A stretch of DNA of 64,000 bases from Ailanthus altissimus (lineage: Eukaryota > Streptophyta > Magnoliopsida > Sapindales > Simaroubaceae). The notes beneath the pieces were generated by a model that saw nothing but the letters and a program-made list of their open reading frames with translations, had not been told where the DNA came from and did not search any database. The translations under genes and the position numbers were made by a program. Positions 23,192 through 34,788 of the stretch are shown piece by piece. The stretch is taken from NCBI GenBank assembly GCA_946807835.1, contig OX327695.1, positions 27,448,501 through 27,512,500 on the forward strand. Direction: 5' to 3'. Numbering within the stretch: position 1 is the first letter of the stretch; the number at the start of each line of letters is the position of its first letter.

Positions 23192-25055
23192 TCTGAGAAA
23201 GCTATAAATGGTTTGGTCTCTTGGCCCCTAGTTTCTTTCGGAATACTAATCAACCTCTTGTTAAAATTCACGAGCATCATCTGCTGTAGAATTAATGTAC
23301 AGTATTGACAGATACTAATTACATGTAAAGATATATACTGTATGAATGATAGTGTCTCTCCTCTGAAAGAGAGATCAAAAAGGACAGCAAGGGAGAGAAA
23401 CTGTTAATTATGTAGGCATAGCTACCCGTAATCAAAATTATTGTATTGTTCTAGTTTTGTTTCAATATAACTGCGTTTGTTCTAGTTTTATTATTTCTGG
23501 ACTATGAATCGTAGAGCATTTTCCCATGCAACGTAGAGACTTAACCCATTTGATCAGAGTTTTGTAATTTGCATAGTGACCATTCAAGCCGTTTAATCCG
23601 TTCTCCTTTGGACAAGAAAAAGCGGTTTTCTTTCAGATCGCCATAAACAAATTCCTGATCTTGACAAAATTAAAAGTTTTTCCAAGCGTCAGATTTTAGC
23701 TTACAGAAACAGAATAGCTATAGCTGTGAGGCTATGACATACACGTACGTATTTAATTCTGCTGTATTTGTACTAAAAACCCTGTCAACAAAAAAAAAAA
23801 TTTCAAGGCCTATGGCGCGTCAGAATCAGATCGACCAAACTAGCAAACCGGTTAAGTACCCTGCAAGTCTGCTTCGCCGTACCACTGCTATTCCATAAAT
23901 ACAGTGTTATAGCCGTTACATTAGATCTCAATTGTATGGTTAATACTTACTCTTCTACAAGTTTTACTAATGTTACTTTGTGATTCTACTTAAACATCTT
24001 CTGCTTCTAATCACTGTGTTTTCCTTCCTACGTTGAAACTTATTCTTGGCATTGTAAAATGACCAGATAGATCATCAATAATACTAACTAATAAACAAGA
24101 TAAAATTAAAAGCACGAACCACCACAACGGGGACCCATAAATAATGAAGAAAATTGAGATAATGTAACGATTAAGAATTATTAATCTGAAGGAACAATTT
24201 AGTTACGTCGGGTGTACCTAATGCGAATCTGCATGCTGGAAGATCAAATGATAAAGACTTTGGTTGTAAGTTCAAAGTTCGTTAGCATACTATTACTTTA
24301 TGTGAAAATTAATATAATAGTTAATACAACCACCAACTTTTACCTTTTACATGAGAACCAGATGCCCATTACTCTTCAACTTACAGTGTCTTTAGATATC
24401 TTTTAGGGGTTGGGGATGCCAAAGCAATACGTGCTGGCATCTGATTCTAGTGGGCAATGGCCAGCTTTGGTTTCCGTTTGCCTAAATATAATTAAAAGCT
24501 GATTTGAATGCTATTACTATTTCAGGAATTGCAGAGTTTCTCATAGGCAATGAATGTTGAAGCTAAAATTTTATTTGCATATTTTCGTGTAACACACCTC
24601 AACTGATTGAAAATTGTGCTTTTATCATAGCTCGTCAGATTTATCCACACCGTCAAGCTGGTTTTGATGTGGACTTTGAATATAGATCCAAAGAGAGCCC
24701 ATGTGAAATTTCCAATTTGATGGAAGTAGCAGTACTGGAATCATTACTTTCGATTCCAGTTTCATGAAATGAATTAAGTAAAAAGTAAAATTATTTTAAT
24801 TGCTTCGACTGCAGCAACGCAATATTGATTGATAAAGCTGTAAGGTTCCTTGGAAATGATTTCTAGAGTTACATTGCAATCTTCTTCACCATGGAAGCTC
24901 TACATATCCGACGATTAGATGATTCAAATGCTGAGCCATACTCTTACCCCAACTGATTCGAATGTTAATAAAAATTAAACAAGGCTGTCAAAATATTAAA
25001 TTCGTTCTGCTATTTTTGCATTGAGCTGGCTTGGAGATACCTAATTCATACATCT
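23192..25055. other. Intergenic stretch after the FHA gene
   Basis: It begins with the 3' untranslated region of the FHA gene. The rest is AT-rich, with a poly-A run near 23790-23800. I see no other gene or repeat. Confidence 0.5.
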
Positions 25056-25072
25056 AACTTACATATAAAATT
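25056..25072. repeat. LINE target-site duplication, left copy
   Basis: AACTTACATATAAAATT (17 bp) is repeated exactly at 26703-26719, just after the A-rich tail of the inserted LINE fragment. Confidence 0.85.
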
Positions 25073-26702
25073 TGTTCTAGGGATGTCAGGTTAGTGGGTC
25101 ACTTTAAGCAAATGTTTGATGATTTTTTAATGGTCTCAGGGCTGCACTTAAATACTGGCAATAGCTTCGTCTTTTTTGGGAATGTGCCTCAACCTACCAA
25201 GGAGACAATTCTTCAAGTGATTCAATTCCAGTAAAGTGTTTTACCTATCAAATACTTAGATATCCCTTTAATCTCTGGAGAACTGAAGAAAAACCATTGT
25301 CAGGAGCTTATTAATAGGATATATGCTAGAATCTCAAGCTGGACTGTAAAATATCTGAGTTATGCAGGGCGGTTACAATTAATAAAATCAGTCATAATGA
25401 GCATGCATGTCTACTGGAGTTCTATGTTCACCCTGTCTAAGTCAGTCACCAAAGAAATTGAAAGCAAATGCCGTAATTTCTTATAGCATGGAAGTAACCA
25501 GCAGGGGAAGAGAGGTTTAGTAGGCTGGAATGAGGTATGCAAAGGTAAAAAAGAAGGAGGTCTTGGCATTAAATCTATAAACTTGTGGAATTTAGCGGCA
25601 GTCACTAAACACATCTGGGAGCTGGTTGCTGTGAAAGCCTCATTATGGGCAAAATGGGTAACTGATAACAAACTGCGAAGACTTAGTTTTTGGGGTATCA
25701 TAAAGCCAATAGATGGTAGCTGCACTTGGAGGAAGATCCTGGGATTGAGAAGTCAGATAAAACAATTGTTCTCCTATGAATTAGGCAACGACAAATCCTT
25801 TCAATTTTGGTGGGATCCATGACTGGGTGGAGAATCAATAGTTAATAAATTTCCTCACATAGAAATCTCCGATGCGGATATTTCTCGGGATGCAAGGGTT
25901 AATGAACTATGGCAGCATGGTCATTGGAATCTTCCTGACCTTTTGGACGAGTACACTTCTCAGGTATGGGACTATCTCACAAAAATGTTTCAATTTCTAA
26001 AAGAGACGATAGAATTTCATTCACCGCAAGTTCCAATACAAAGTTTTCTATTGCGAGTACTTGAAGATATCTTAAGAATAATTAGGCTAAGGTAGGATGG
26101 TGTAAACTGATATGGAGAACGCAACATATACCTAAACACAGCTTCGTTACTTGGCTAGCTTTGAAGAACAGATTATCTACTAGAGAGAGACTTAAAAAAT
26201 GGGGGGTTATCCCATCAGATGATTGCCCCCTCTGTGGTAATGACAAGGAAACAATTACACACTTATTCGTCCAATGCAACTTTTGTAGTAAAATTGAGCA
26301 CAAAGTACTAAGGGCGTGTCAACTCAATCAATGCCCGAACAGATGGCAACGAGTGATCTCCTTCATCTGCAGAAAATTTAAAGACAAATCTACCCTCAGT
26401 AAGATCAGAAGAGTATCGTTCTTTGCTACAATCTACTTTATTTGGAGAGAACGGAATCTGAAGGTCTTCCAACAAAAAACTCCTTCTATAAGCGAAATTT
26501 ACCAAAAGATTAAAAATGTTATTTAGATTAGATGTATAAGTACTGTCAATAGTTAAAGAATTGACCACATTACAATTAGTTGGTAAATGTAATTAACCGT
26601 CTATGAATTATATTGTCTTACTTTCTCTCTTTTATTAAATCTTTATTCTGTAATACCCGTTAAATTTAACATTTATATAAACTTTTACTTATAAAAAACA
26701 AA
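25073..26702 (+). mobile_element. 5'-truncated LINE (non-LTR retrotransposon), broken
   Basis: The 1.63-kb insert holds the C-terminal part of a plant L1-type reverse transcriptase: SGLHLNTGNS, then PIKYLDIPL, NRIYARISSWTVKYLSYAGR and GGLGIKSINLWN. Next is an RVT zinc-binding domain (KNRLSTRERLKKWG, CPLCGNDKETITHLFVQC). Two stops and short breaks interrupt it; the longest clean piece is 26161-26526. It ends in an A-rich tail (ATAAAAAACAAAA) and is flanked by a 17-bp duplication. Truncation at the 5' end is the usual product of incomplete target-primed reverse transcription. It is not mobile. Confidence 0.93.
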
Positions 26703-26719
26703 AACTTACATATAAAATT
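26703..26719. repeat. LINE target-site duplication, right copy
   Basis: Exact copy of the 17 bases at 25056-25072. Confidence 0.85.
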
Positions 26720-27233
26720 AACTCTCGAAATATTTCCGTCGAAATTGTGTCAAAGCTCAACTGTAATTATCCCAATTTTCACAGTATCTCATCATTCTTT
26801 TGAGCTCCTATGTTCCCCAGAAATTACGGTGGGTGACAACCACCACGACAGCTCAACAGAATAAGCCAAGTGTATTGAGCCAACACACTTGGTCACTATT
26901 ACAACAAACTCGCATCACATATGTAGCTTCTTCTCTCTCGTTGAAACATAGTTAAACAAAATTTAAATATGAGCATTTATATAAGTTTGTTCTGACACTA
27001 GCCCGTGAAACCACCCACAAAAAGATCTCTGCACCAAAAACCAAAAGCAGCAAAAAGAGTACTCAGAGGTCTATTTCTCTTCTCTTGCGTCCTCCCCACT
27101 TTTGCTGCCATTCTCTCATCACTAAACGAACGGTCCTGATTCTCTCTTCTTTTGTAAACCAGCCTCCTTATTTTATCTTCAAAGCGCCCACGTTCACATC
27201 ATCATTCAAATTCCCTTCAGCAAAACTAAGCCG
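26720..27233 (+). promoter_or_regulatory. Upstream region of the first LRR gene
   Basis: About 510 bp between the LINE and the start codon. Pyrimidine-rich tracts (TCTCTTCTCTTG near 27075, TTCTCTCTTCTTTTG near 27138) are typical of plant core promoters and leaders. No convincing TATA box was picked out. Confidence 0.4.
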
Positions 27234-28529
27234 ATGGGCACTCTCAGACTCAGTTTATCTGTTTCTTTATTCGTTCTATTTCTCACAGTTCCATGGCTGC
27301 TAGTGGTAACAGAATCAAAGACTTTTTGGGGAGACGTTGAGGTTTTGAAAGAGCTAAAGAATTCGCTGGATCCCAACTCTTCGAGTCCAGGTTCTTGCTT
27401 GAGCTCCTGGGACTTCTCAGTTGATCCATGCGACAATCTGTTCAGTGAAAAATTCACGTGCGGGTTCAGGTGCGACCTTGTAGTCTCCGAGTTAAGCCGA
27501 GTCACTGAACTGAGTCTTGATCAGGCAGGTTACTCTGGTTCACTCTCTTCTGTTTCATGGAACCTTTCTTATGTAGAAACCCTTGACCTCTCAAACAATT
27601 ACTTCTCTGGGTCTATCCCTGACTCGTTATCTAACCTAACACGGCTGATTCGACTCGGCCTGTCAAGGAACTTGTTTTCGGGCGAAATACCCTCCTCGAT
27701 TGGTTCACTGTCTAGCTTAGAAGAGTTGTACCTGGATAACAACAACCTTGAAGGCACAATTCCTGCGAGTTTCAATGGCTTATTGAGCTTGAAAAGGCTC
27801 GAACTTCGATCAAACAAGCTCAATGGCGAGTTTCCAGAGTTGGCTTCACTCAAAAACCTCTACTTTTTAGATGCAAGCGACAATGCCATAACTGGACAAT
27901 TACCAGCAACACTTTCAACATCTCTGGTTCAAATCTCCATGAGAAACAACTTCTTAGAAGGCACAATTCCAGAAACTTTCAAGCATTTGGGTTATTTGCA
28001 AGTGCTTGATCTAAGTCACAACAATCTCAGCGGCTCAGTTCCTTCACTCCTCTTTAACCAGCCTTCTCTTCAACAACTCACTCTCTCATTCAACCAATTC
28101 ACGTCCATTCAGTCGCCCACTCTTTTCAGTTCCACCAAGAGCCAGCTCATAGCCGTAGACATAAGCAACAACGAGCTCCAAGGCCTGCTCCCTTTATTCA
28201 TGGGTTTAATGCCGAGGCTCTCAGCATTATCTCTAGAAAACAACAAGTTCACGGGCATGATACCAACCCAGTACGCAATAAGAGTAGCCATACCCGGGTC
28301 CGGATTTGCCACCTTTCAGAGGCTTTTACTTGGAGGAAACTACCTGTTTGGACCCATTCCAAGTCCGTTAATGGAGCTTCAACCTGGTTCTGCTAACGTG
28401 AGGCTGGCTGATAATTGTTTGTACCGATGTCCATTTTCGTTCTTCTTCTGTCAGGGAGCTAAACAGAAATCGTCAATGGAGTGTAAACGATTTAGCCCTG
28501 TAATCCCATTTAACCATGTAATTCCTTGA
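27234..28529 (+). CDS. Secreted leucine-rich-repeat protein, 431 aa
   Basis: A single intronless frame. Residues 1-27 form a signal peptide with a hydrophobic core (VSLFVLFLTVPWLLVV). Residues about 30-85 form a cysteine-containing N-terminal LRR cap (WDFSVDPCDNLF, FTCGFRCD). About ten plant-type extracellular LRRs follow (for example VETLDLSNNYFSGSIPDSL and SLEELYLDNNNLEGTIP), with the LxGxIP signature of that class. A C-terminal cap has four cysteines (NCLYRCP, FFFCQG, MECKRF). There is no transmembrane helix and no kinase, so the product should be an apoplastic LRR protein of the DRT100/polygalacturonase-inhibitor-like group rather than a receptor kinase. The ligand is unknown. The ATG chosen is the first in frame and starts the signal peptide. 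It is intact. Confidence 0.92.
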   Translation: MGTLRLSLSVSLFVLFLTVPWLLVVTESKTFWGDVEVLKELKNSLDPNSSSPGSCLSSWDFSVDPCDNLFSEKFTCGFRCDLVVSELSRVTELSLDQAGYSGSLSSVSWNLSYVETLDLSNNYFSGSIPDSLSNLTRLIRLGLSRNLFSGEIPSSIGSLSSLEELYLDNNNLEGTIPASFNGLLSLKRLELRSNKLNGEFPELASLKNLYFLDASDNAITGQLPATLSTSLVQISMRNNFLEGTIPETFKHLGYLQVLDLSHNNLSGSVPSLLFNQPSLQQLTLSFNQFTSIQSPTLFSSTKSQLIAVDISNNELQGLLPLFMGLMPRLSALSLENNKFTGMIPTQYAIRVAIPGSGFATFQRLLLGGNYLFGPIPSPLMELQPGSANVRLADNCLYRCPFSFFFCQGAKQKSSMECKRFSPVIPFNHVIP

Positions 28530-29549
28530 ATAATATTATTATGATCAGAGCTTGTAATTAATCTAGATTACCAGATTAACTATATGTATTTATGTTGTCT
28601 TTTGTCCTTTTATTTTTCTTTTGGCTGCTAGATTTGTGTTCAAAATCTTCCTGTATTGATAAGTAAGCAAGGATACAACAGTAACGATGAAAAGCAGCAA
28701 TGGGACACTGAGCAAACGCGATCATCAATCACTGGATTTTTTGTCTGCTTCTCTGACAGATGACGTGACTGAACGGGACGTGGGGTAAGCGCGAATATTG
28801 TGGGCTAAATATGGGGTCCATTTAATTTTTCGGATAGGTTCTAGACCACAACACTCATATTGCCACGTCTTATTATACTGCCAATTTTATTTTGACAAAT
28901 TTGCGTACGCAGGAATCAAATTTGAGGGGCCATTTAGAAATAATAAATAACCCAATAGATATTTTTTTTTTTTTGGTGCTACATCACATGAAGCTTGTTC
29001 CATTGTCGTAGGAGGAAGCTTCCCTTCTTATGTTAGTTTTTTAGATGTGGTTTCAGTCCAATTCCGTCACCAGTGTCGGTTTTTTTTTTTTTTTGGTTCT
29101 CGGAAGATCAAACACAATGTTTATAAAAATTTCAGAACTTCGTGGGCTAGTTTTATATAATTCTTTCACAAGTGAGCTCTTTTCAGTTCAGGACAATTCA
29201 GACTAAAAATGAAGGTTGTGTACATACATCATCTAAGTCTTAACAGCTTATCTTGGAACAGTTTGTCAGTGGGTCATGCAAAAATTTGGAACTCGATTAG
29301 GTTCAACATAAAATATGAAGTTCAATAGAGAGCATGACAAATGAGAAATATTTAGCACCATTAAGCAAGAGATTAACGCTAATGAAAAAACCTGCAAATG
29401 GTGGAGATTTCACATGCTAATTCAGAGAAAGAAGACATGAGATTTCATTCCTAAATAAATTGTACATGTACACTTGTATAGGAATTCTCAACTACGGATG
29501 TCTTTGTACTTTGAAATGCAAAATTAAATTATATAGCATGCTATATTCT
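28530..29549. other. Intergenic stretch after the first LRR gene
   Basis: It includes the 3' untranslated region of the LRR gene and two poly-T runs (about 28963-28974 and 29080-29094). No gene is seen. Confidence 0.5.
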
Positions 29550-30086
29550 TAAAAGATAAAGGATACAGAGACTTCTAGTCTTTTTAAAAAAATTTGCAGA
29601 GTTTCAAAGTTTAAAAAAAAGTCATAAAAATTTAAAAGATTGTTTTCGTTTAATTTAACAGTCAATAAATTAAAATTATTGAAAATACTATTATATCTTT
29701 ATATTAGAATTGTTATGTCATTGAAAAGTTCATTAAAGACGTTTTATTTATTCAATAATTTTTTATTTTACCACTACTTAATTATAAATAAAAACTCTTA
29801 TGATAAACTTTTAAAAAATTTAAACTATGAATAGAAATTTTTGATGGATGAAATCAAGAATCATTATTTTTTAATACTTGAAAGGAAATTTATCACACCC
29901 CAAAAGATTAGTATAACGAATAATCCCTTTTAGAATCTCATGTTTTCATCATTTATCATTACTTCCTTTTTTTTTTATTCTCCTCTTACTTATCTTATGT
30001 TTAGGATTTAATTCTAATAGAATTTGATATTATTAAAAAAAAAAGAATTATTGACAGTTCTATGATATTTCAATTTAATAATTGTA

Positions 30087-30398
30087 AGGGTAAATGATAT
30101 TTAGACTCATGTGTTATAATAAAAGTGCAATTTACTCACCATATTTTTAAAATTACTCATTTTCATCTTTTTTTTACAATTTTTTTTGGTTAAATTTGAA
30201 AGAATTACTATTTTTTTCTTTTTTTTATTGCCAATTGGTATTATTGACAACTTTCACTTTCATCAAATTTAAAAAAATGTAATTTCATCAAAATTAATGA
30301 AAAAAATTGTAGAAAATAAGTGAAAGTGAATAATTTTAAAAATATGATAAATAAACTATCACTTTCACTATAACATAAATATCTAAATGTCCTTTTCC
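30087..30398. mobile_element. MITE-like hairpin element, about 310 bp
   Basis: The two halves form a near-complete hairpin. The left half reads GGGTAAATGATATTTAGA, then CATATTTTTAAAATTA, CATTTTCA; the reverse complement of the right half reads GGAAAAGGACATTTAGAT, then CATATTTTTAAAATTA, CACTTTCA. TAATTGTAA occurs just before the element and again a few bases beyond it, a possible target duplication. It has no open frame. Confidence 0.65.
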
Positions 30399-31340
30399 TA
30401 ATTAGAGTAATTGTAATATAATCACACCCCTCCAATTGAGTGATAAAAAGGGCCATATAAACCCCTTTTAAAAGATGATTTTCGTCTGATTTAATAGTTA
30501 ATAAGTCAAAATTATTAAAAGTACTCATCCAAGACTTTTAGATATAAATCAAACACTTTACTATTGTGCTACAAGTACTTTATTGACATTAAGTTCATTT
30601 ATTTTTTATACATACAATATACCACTCTGAACAATAAATTAAATAAATAAATAAGATAAATAAATTAAAATATAAAAAATAATCAAGCAGCCACTTGTCA
30701 CCGGTGATTGCAATCACTTATCGTCCGACAGTAATTGGTGATGGATGGACTCTAAATTTATATTATTAGACTTCAAATTTCGAGATCTACATGATGGTAT
30801 GGTTATTTTTATCAATGGATCATTGGAGGAAGGCCAACATTGTGAGAAAAGTGATGGCTATTATATCTTCATTGCCAAATGGTAGTGTGTGGAGGCACAC
30901 TGCCACCTCCATCCACTAGATCGTCAGCTGGAATTCGTAATGGTGGTGGTGGTGCATCTTTACTCGTTGTTGTTTGGCGGTAGACATATATGGTGACCAC
31001 CACTTTTATTTTTTAGTGTTAGCCCTCTTTTGATAATTTATTGATAAAAAAAATTATATTATTGTGTAAATATCAAAATTTAGAGTCTGATAATATACAT
31101 TTAGAGCCTATTCGCTACTAGTCACTGTTGTTCGGCCAACGGGGGAAATCACCAATAGGCTCTTGATTTTTTTTAAAATTTTAAATTATTAAACTCATCG
31201 TTTAAGATGTTGTATTGTATGTACAGAAAATAAATAAATTTAGTGTCAATAAAATGCTTGTAGCATAATGGTTATGGTACTTGATTTTTTTAATCAAAAT
31301 TTTTAAGTTCGAGTCCTATTAAATACATATTTTTCTCTCT

Positions 31341-31700
31341 ATTTTATAAATACAATATATAACAGTATTTTTTGATTATTGGATAGTCAAAAAATAATTT
31401 TGTTATTTTGAACATTAAATCAAACAGAAACCATCTTTTAACAAGAATTTTTGCATTTCTTTTGAAACTTTAAGATCTATATGTCATTTTAAAAAAATCT
31501 CAAGAGGTCTAGTATCCTTTTATTTTATAAATACATTATATATAGTAGTATTTTTTTATAATTAAAAAATAATTTTATTATTTTGACCATTAAATCAAAC
31601 AGAAACCATCTTTTAACAAGGATCTCTACATTCCTTTTAAAATTTTAAGATTTATATATCATTTTTTAAAAATCTCAAGATGTCCAATATCCTTTACCTT
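31341..31700. repeat. Tandem repeat, period 181 bp, two copies
   Basis: Both units read ATTTTATAAATACA, then ATTAAATCAAACAGAAACCATCTTTTAACAAG, TTTAAGAT, and AAAATCTCAAGA.GTC..GTATCC-like ends. The offset is 181 bp (31341 and 31522). It forms the outer part of the foldback element's right arm. Confidence 0.75.
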
Positions 31701-31710
31701 TTAATATAAT

Positions 31711-32856
31711 GTATTTTGAGTAATTTTAGAGTTATAAATCGTTATGCAAATATCTTGTAGTAGAAAATTGACCCCGCACTTGAAGTACATTAAAAATACT
31801 CGCCATAAATTAGTACACACATGTTGCCCCCGTATTCTTTTCCTAAAGAATTATTCATTTGACTTGAGCAATAGAAATTTGAACCTGCAAATTTACCCAA
31901 ATCCATCTGTATCTTTAAAAGAATTCCATTCCATGATACAATTGTTAAATACTTAGACGTTATGATGCTGTCCTCCGATACTTATCTTCTTGTTGCATCC
32001 TTATTTGCCATCATCATCAGGGGTGGCTTGCAAATGCACCTTCATTACAATTTTTTGCAATCCAGGTCAGGGGTGACAATGCTTATCAAGAACTGAAACT
32101 ATTTTATACAAATGCACTACTTCTTAACATGGTCCACCAGTAGGTCCATCTGTAATGTTTGTTAGACAAGTGGGCTGGGCCTTATCGTGACAAAAGTCCA
32201 CATAAAAGCACTGGACTGACAAATGGGTCATTTATGGCACTTTTCCAGGACCCTACTACTACCAGGAAACTCATGCAGTTGCCCATTACCTACAACTAAT
32301 TGGATATTTAGCATGCGTTGGCAATATTAAATTTCAATCTCGCTAACTACGTTTTCAAATTGTTGTTACAAGTACAGAAAAAGTTGAATTTTTTAATTGT
32401 GGAAAGAGCCATAGATATGTAGATCTGCCACGATGAAAGCTCTTTTACGTTAGTTTCATTGCCTTGATTTGAAATAATCAAAAGCATCACATGGGATTAA
32501 AGAGAATAGGTAGAATTTTTTTTGAAAGAACTGGATTGACATTTTTGAAAATAGCACTTTCAGACTTTTGGTGTCTTCCAATCAAAAAAGGGTGACCGTT
32601 GTATAAAATTGGAGAACAGATATGGGATTTAAAATGCCCATGTTATTACTGACACCATAATTTTGACTGCTAGAGCCATTTTCTACTTATTGACGTATGT
32701 GTTACTGTTAGCACGCTCCTCGACTTAAAAAATAAAAAAATACACATACACATATACACGTACACGCACGCTCATTCAATTTCCCCCCCTCTTCTTAATT
32801 TGCATAGCCCATAACATATTCTGCAAAACCAAATTGTATGGTCCCAAAACTCTCTT
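31711..32856. other. Intergenic stretch before the second LRR gene
   Basis: It holds no recognisable gene. A (CA/TA)n-like run (ACACATACACATATACACGTACACGC) lies near 32741-32768, close to the LRR gene and probably within its promoter or leader. Confidence 0.5.
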
Positions 32857-34788
32857 ATGGATTTATCAATCCGCCGCAAAACCTTCTCATTCATTTTCCT
32901 TCTCTTCTGTCCCTTCATTTTCTTGTTACTTTCCTGCAAAGCATGCCATGAAGTTGACAAAGAAGCATTACTCCAGTTCAAGCACAAAATCACTTCTGAC
33001 CCTTCAAAGCTTTTGCAGTCATGGACTGCTTCATCTGATTGCTGCACTTCTTGGGAGGGTGTGGCTTGTGATTTTTCAAAAAGAGTCGTAAATCTCTCGC
33101 GTCCAGGCCTTGTTTCGGGCGATGATTTCATTTTTGAAACCTACATGACAGGAAGATTGTCTCCTTATCTGGGGAATTTATCCAAGCTTCAAGTGCTGGA
33201 CTTGAGTGATCTCAAGGACTTGAAAGGTCCAATCCCACAAGAGTTTGGCAAGTTAACACATCTTACTCATGTCTTTCTAAATTCAAACAAACTTACAGGC
33301 TCAATACCAATGACCATTAAGTATCTTGTTCAACTGAAGAAGCTCTATCTTGATGATAATTATATATCAGGTAGTGTTCCTTCTTCTCTTATTGGTTCTT
33401 TGACATCATTGTCAGAGCTGGGACTATCAGGCAATCAATTGTCCAACTCGATTCCAGCTGCCATTAGCAAGTTGGTGATGCTAACTAAACTTGATCTTCA
33501 TGGGAACAAGTTCTCTGGAAGTATTCCTCCAGGCATCGGTAAGCTCCAGAATTTGAAATATCTTGATTTATCAGAGAATCGGATAACAGGGAGAATTCCA
33601 CAATCTATCGGCGAACTTTCTGCATTGGTGGTACTATATCTCAATCAAAACCAGATTTCGGGAAGCATTCCTGCTTCAATCTCTGGACTCAGTTCACTGA
33701 TATTCTGTCGATTATCAGAAAACAAGTTAACAGGAAGTTTACCAGCATCAATCGGCATACTACCGAAGATTCAGAGGCTAATTCTTGAGAACAACAAGCT
33801 TACTGGTAAACTGCCAGCAACCATTGGCCATCTCGTTACTCTTACTGACATGTTCTTCTCAAACAACCATTTTACAGACAAAATTCCTTCGAGTTTTGGC
33901 AATTTACAAAACCTTCAAACACTTGATTTATCAAGAAACCAACTCTCTGCCCATATTCCTCCCCAGTTAGCTAAATTGCAGAGGTTACAGTCCTTAGACC
34001 TGTCATTCAATCCCCTGAGACTAGTTAGCATACCAAAATGGTTTCAAAAATTGAAATTATTTAGACTAATGTTGGCAAAAACTGGTATTCAAGGGCAGCT
34101 TCCAAGTTGGTTAGCTTCATCTCCAGTATCCGTGCTTGATTTATCAAGCAATGCATTGACAGGTAAATTGCCACATTGGATTGGAAACATGACCAACCTT
34201 TCCTTTCTCAATTTGTCAAACAATTGCTTTCACTCATCAATCCCAGCTGAATACAAGAACCTTTCACTTTTAATGGACCTTGATCTTCATTCCAACAAGT
34301 TCACTGGCCACCTGAATACAATATTTTCAAAAGAAACCCAAGACCCCCTTGGCCATTATAATTCCGTTGATCTTTCTAATAATATGTTCATTGGCCCTAT
34401 TGATGATAACATTGGAGACAGACCGACATTGACTAACATCAAATCACTGGTTTTATCATACAATCCGTTGGGAGGACCAATACCAAAGTCATTGGGAAAA
34501 CTGAGTGAATTGCAACAATTAGAGCTAGTGGGTACTGGTCTCTCGGGGAAGATACCAGCGGAGCTTGGTAATGCTAAAGAGTTGACAACAATCTTGCTTT
34601 CAAAGAACAAGCTAAATGGAGCTATCCCAGAGAAGGTGCTGAATTTGAAAAAGCTTCAGAAATTCAACGTGTCTGGAAACAGACTAAGTGGCAGGATCCC
34701 TCTTCACAGAGCCAACATTCCTGTATCTGCGTTCAAGGATAATCCAGGCTTGTGTGGTCCTCCACTTCCACCTTGTAAAATGTCTTAA
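32857..34788 (+). CDS. Secreted leucine-rich-repeat protein, 643 aa (DRT100/receptor-like-protein type)
   Basis: A single intronless frame. Residues 1-29 form a signal peptide with a strong hydrophobic core (FSFIFLLFCPFIFLLL). Residues 30-75 are an LRRNT_2 cap (ACHEVDKEALLQFKHKI, then the paired cysteines of DCCTSWEGVAC). About twenty-one plant extracellular LRRs follow to about residue 610, with repeated NxLxGxIP wording (HGNKFSGSIPPGIGKLQNL, ENNKLTGKLPATIGHL). The protein ends NPGLCGPPLPPC, the usual C-terminal LRR cap. There is no transmembrane segment and no kinase, so it is a soluble cell-wall protein or a receptor-like protein that has lost its anchor. Three ATG-like starts compete; this one begins the signal peptide. 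Ligand and function are unknown. It is intact and unrelated in tandem to the 431-aa LRR gene. Confidence 0.93.
   Translation: MDLSIRRKTFSFIFLLFCPFIFLLLSCKACHEVDKEALLQFKHKITSDPSKLLQSWTASSDCCTSWEGVACDFSKRVVNLSRPGLVSGDDFIFETYMTGRLSPYLGNLSKLQVLDLSDLKDLKGPIPQEFGKLTHLTHVFLNSNKLTGSIPMTIKYLVQLKKLYLDDNYISGSVPSSLIGSLTSLSELGLSGNQLSNSIPAAISKLVMLTKLDLHGNKFSGSIPPGIGKLQNLKYLDLSENRITGRIPQSIGELSALVVLYLNQNQISGSIPASISGLSSLIFCRLSENKLTGSLPASIGILPKIQRLILENNKLTGKLPATIGHLVTLTDMFFSNNHFTDKIPSSFGNLQNLQTLDLSRNQLSAHIPPQLAKLQRLQSLDLSFNPLRLVSIPKWFQKLKLFRLMLAKTGIQGQLPSWLASSPVSVLDLSSNALTGKLPHWIGNMTNLSFLNLSNNCFHSSIPAEYKNLSLLMDLDLHSNKFTGHLNTIFSKETQDPLGHYNSVDLSNNMFIGPIDDNIGDRPTLTNIKSLVLSYNPLGGPIPKSLGKLSELQQLELVGTGLSGKIPAELGNAKELTTILLSKNKLNGAIPEKVLNLKKLQKFNVSGNRLSGRIPLHRANIPVSAFKDNPGLCGPPLPPCKMS

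Larger units (their letters stand above)
29555..31710. mobile_element. Foldback-type element with long complex inverted repeats
   Basis: The left arm (about 29555-29665 and 30470-30790) and the right arm (about 31060-31710) are inverted copies. Shared blocks include AAAGGATA near the ends, GTTTGATTTAAT, TACAAG.ACTTTATTGACA.TAA, GTATGTA.A.AAAATAAAT and CTCTAAAT.TATATTA. The arms are diverged and internally repeated, and the left arm is interrupted by a MITE. No coding capacity was found and no convincing target duplication could be fixed. This architecture resembles foldback or MULE-derived non-autonomous elements; the family is undetermined. Confidence 0.65.
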
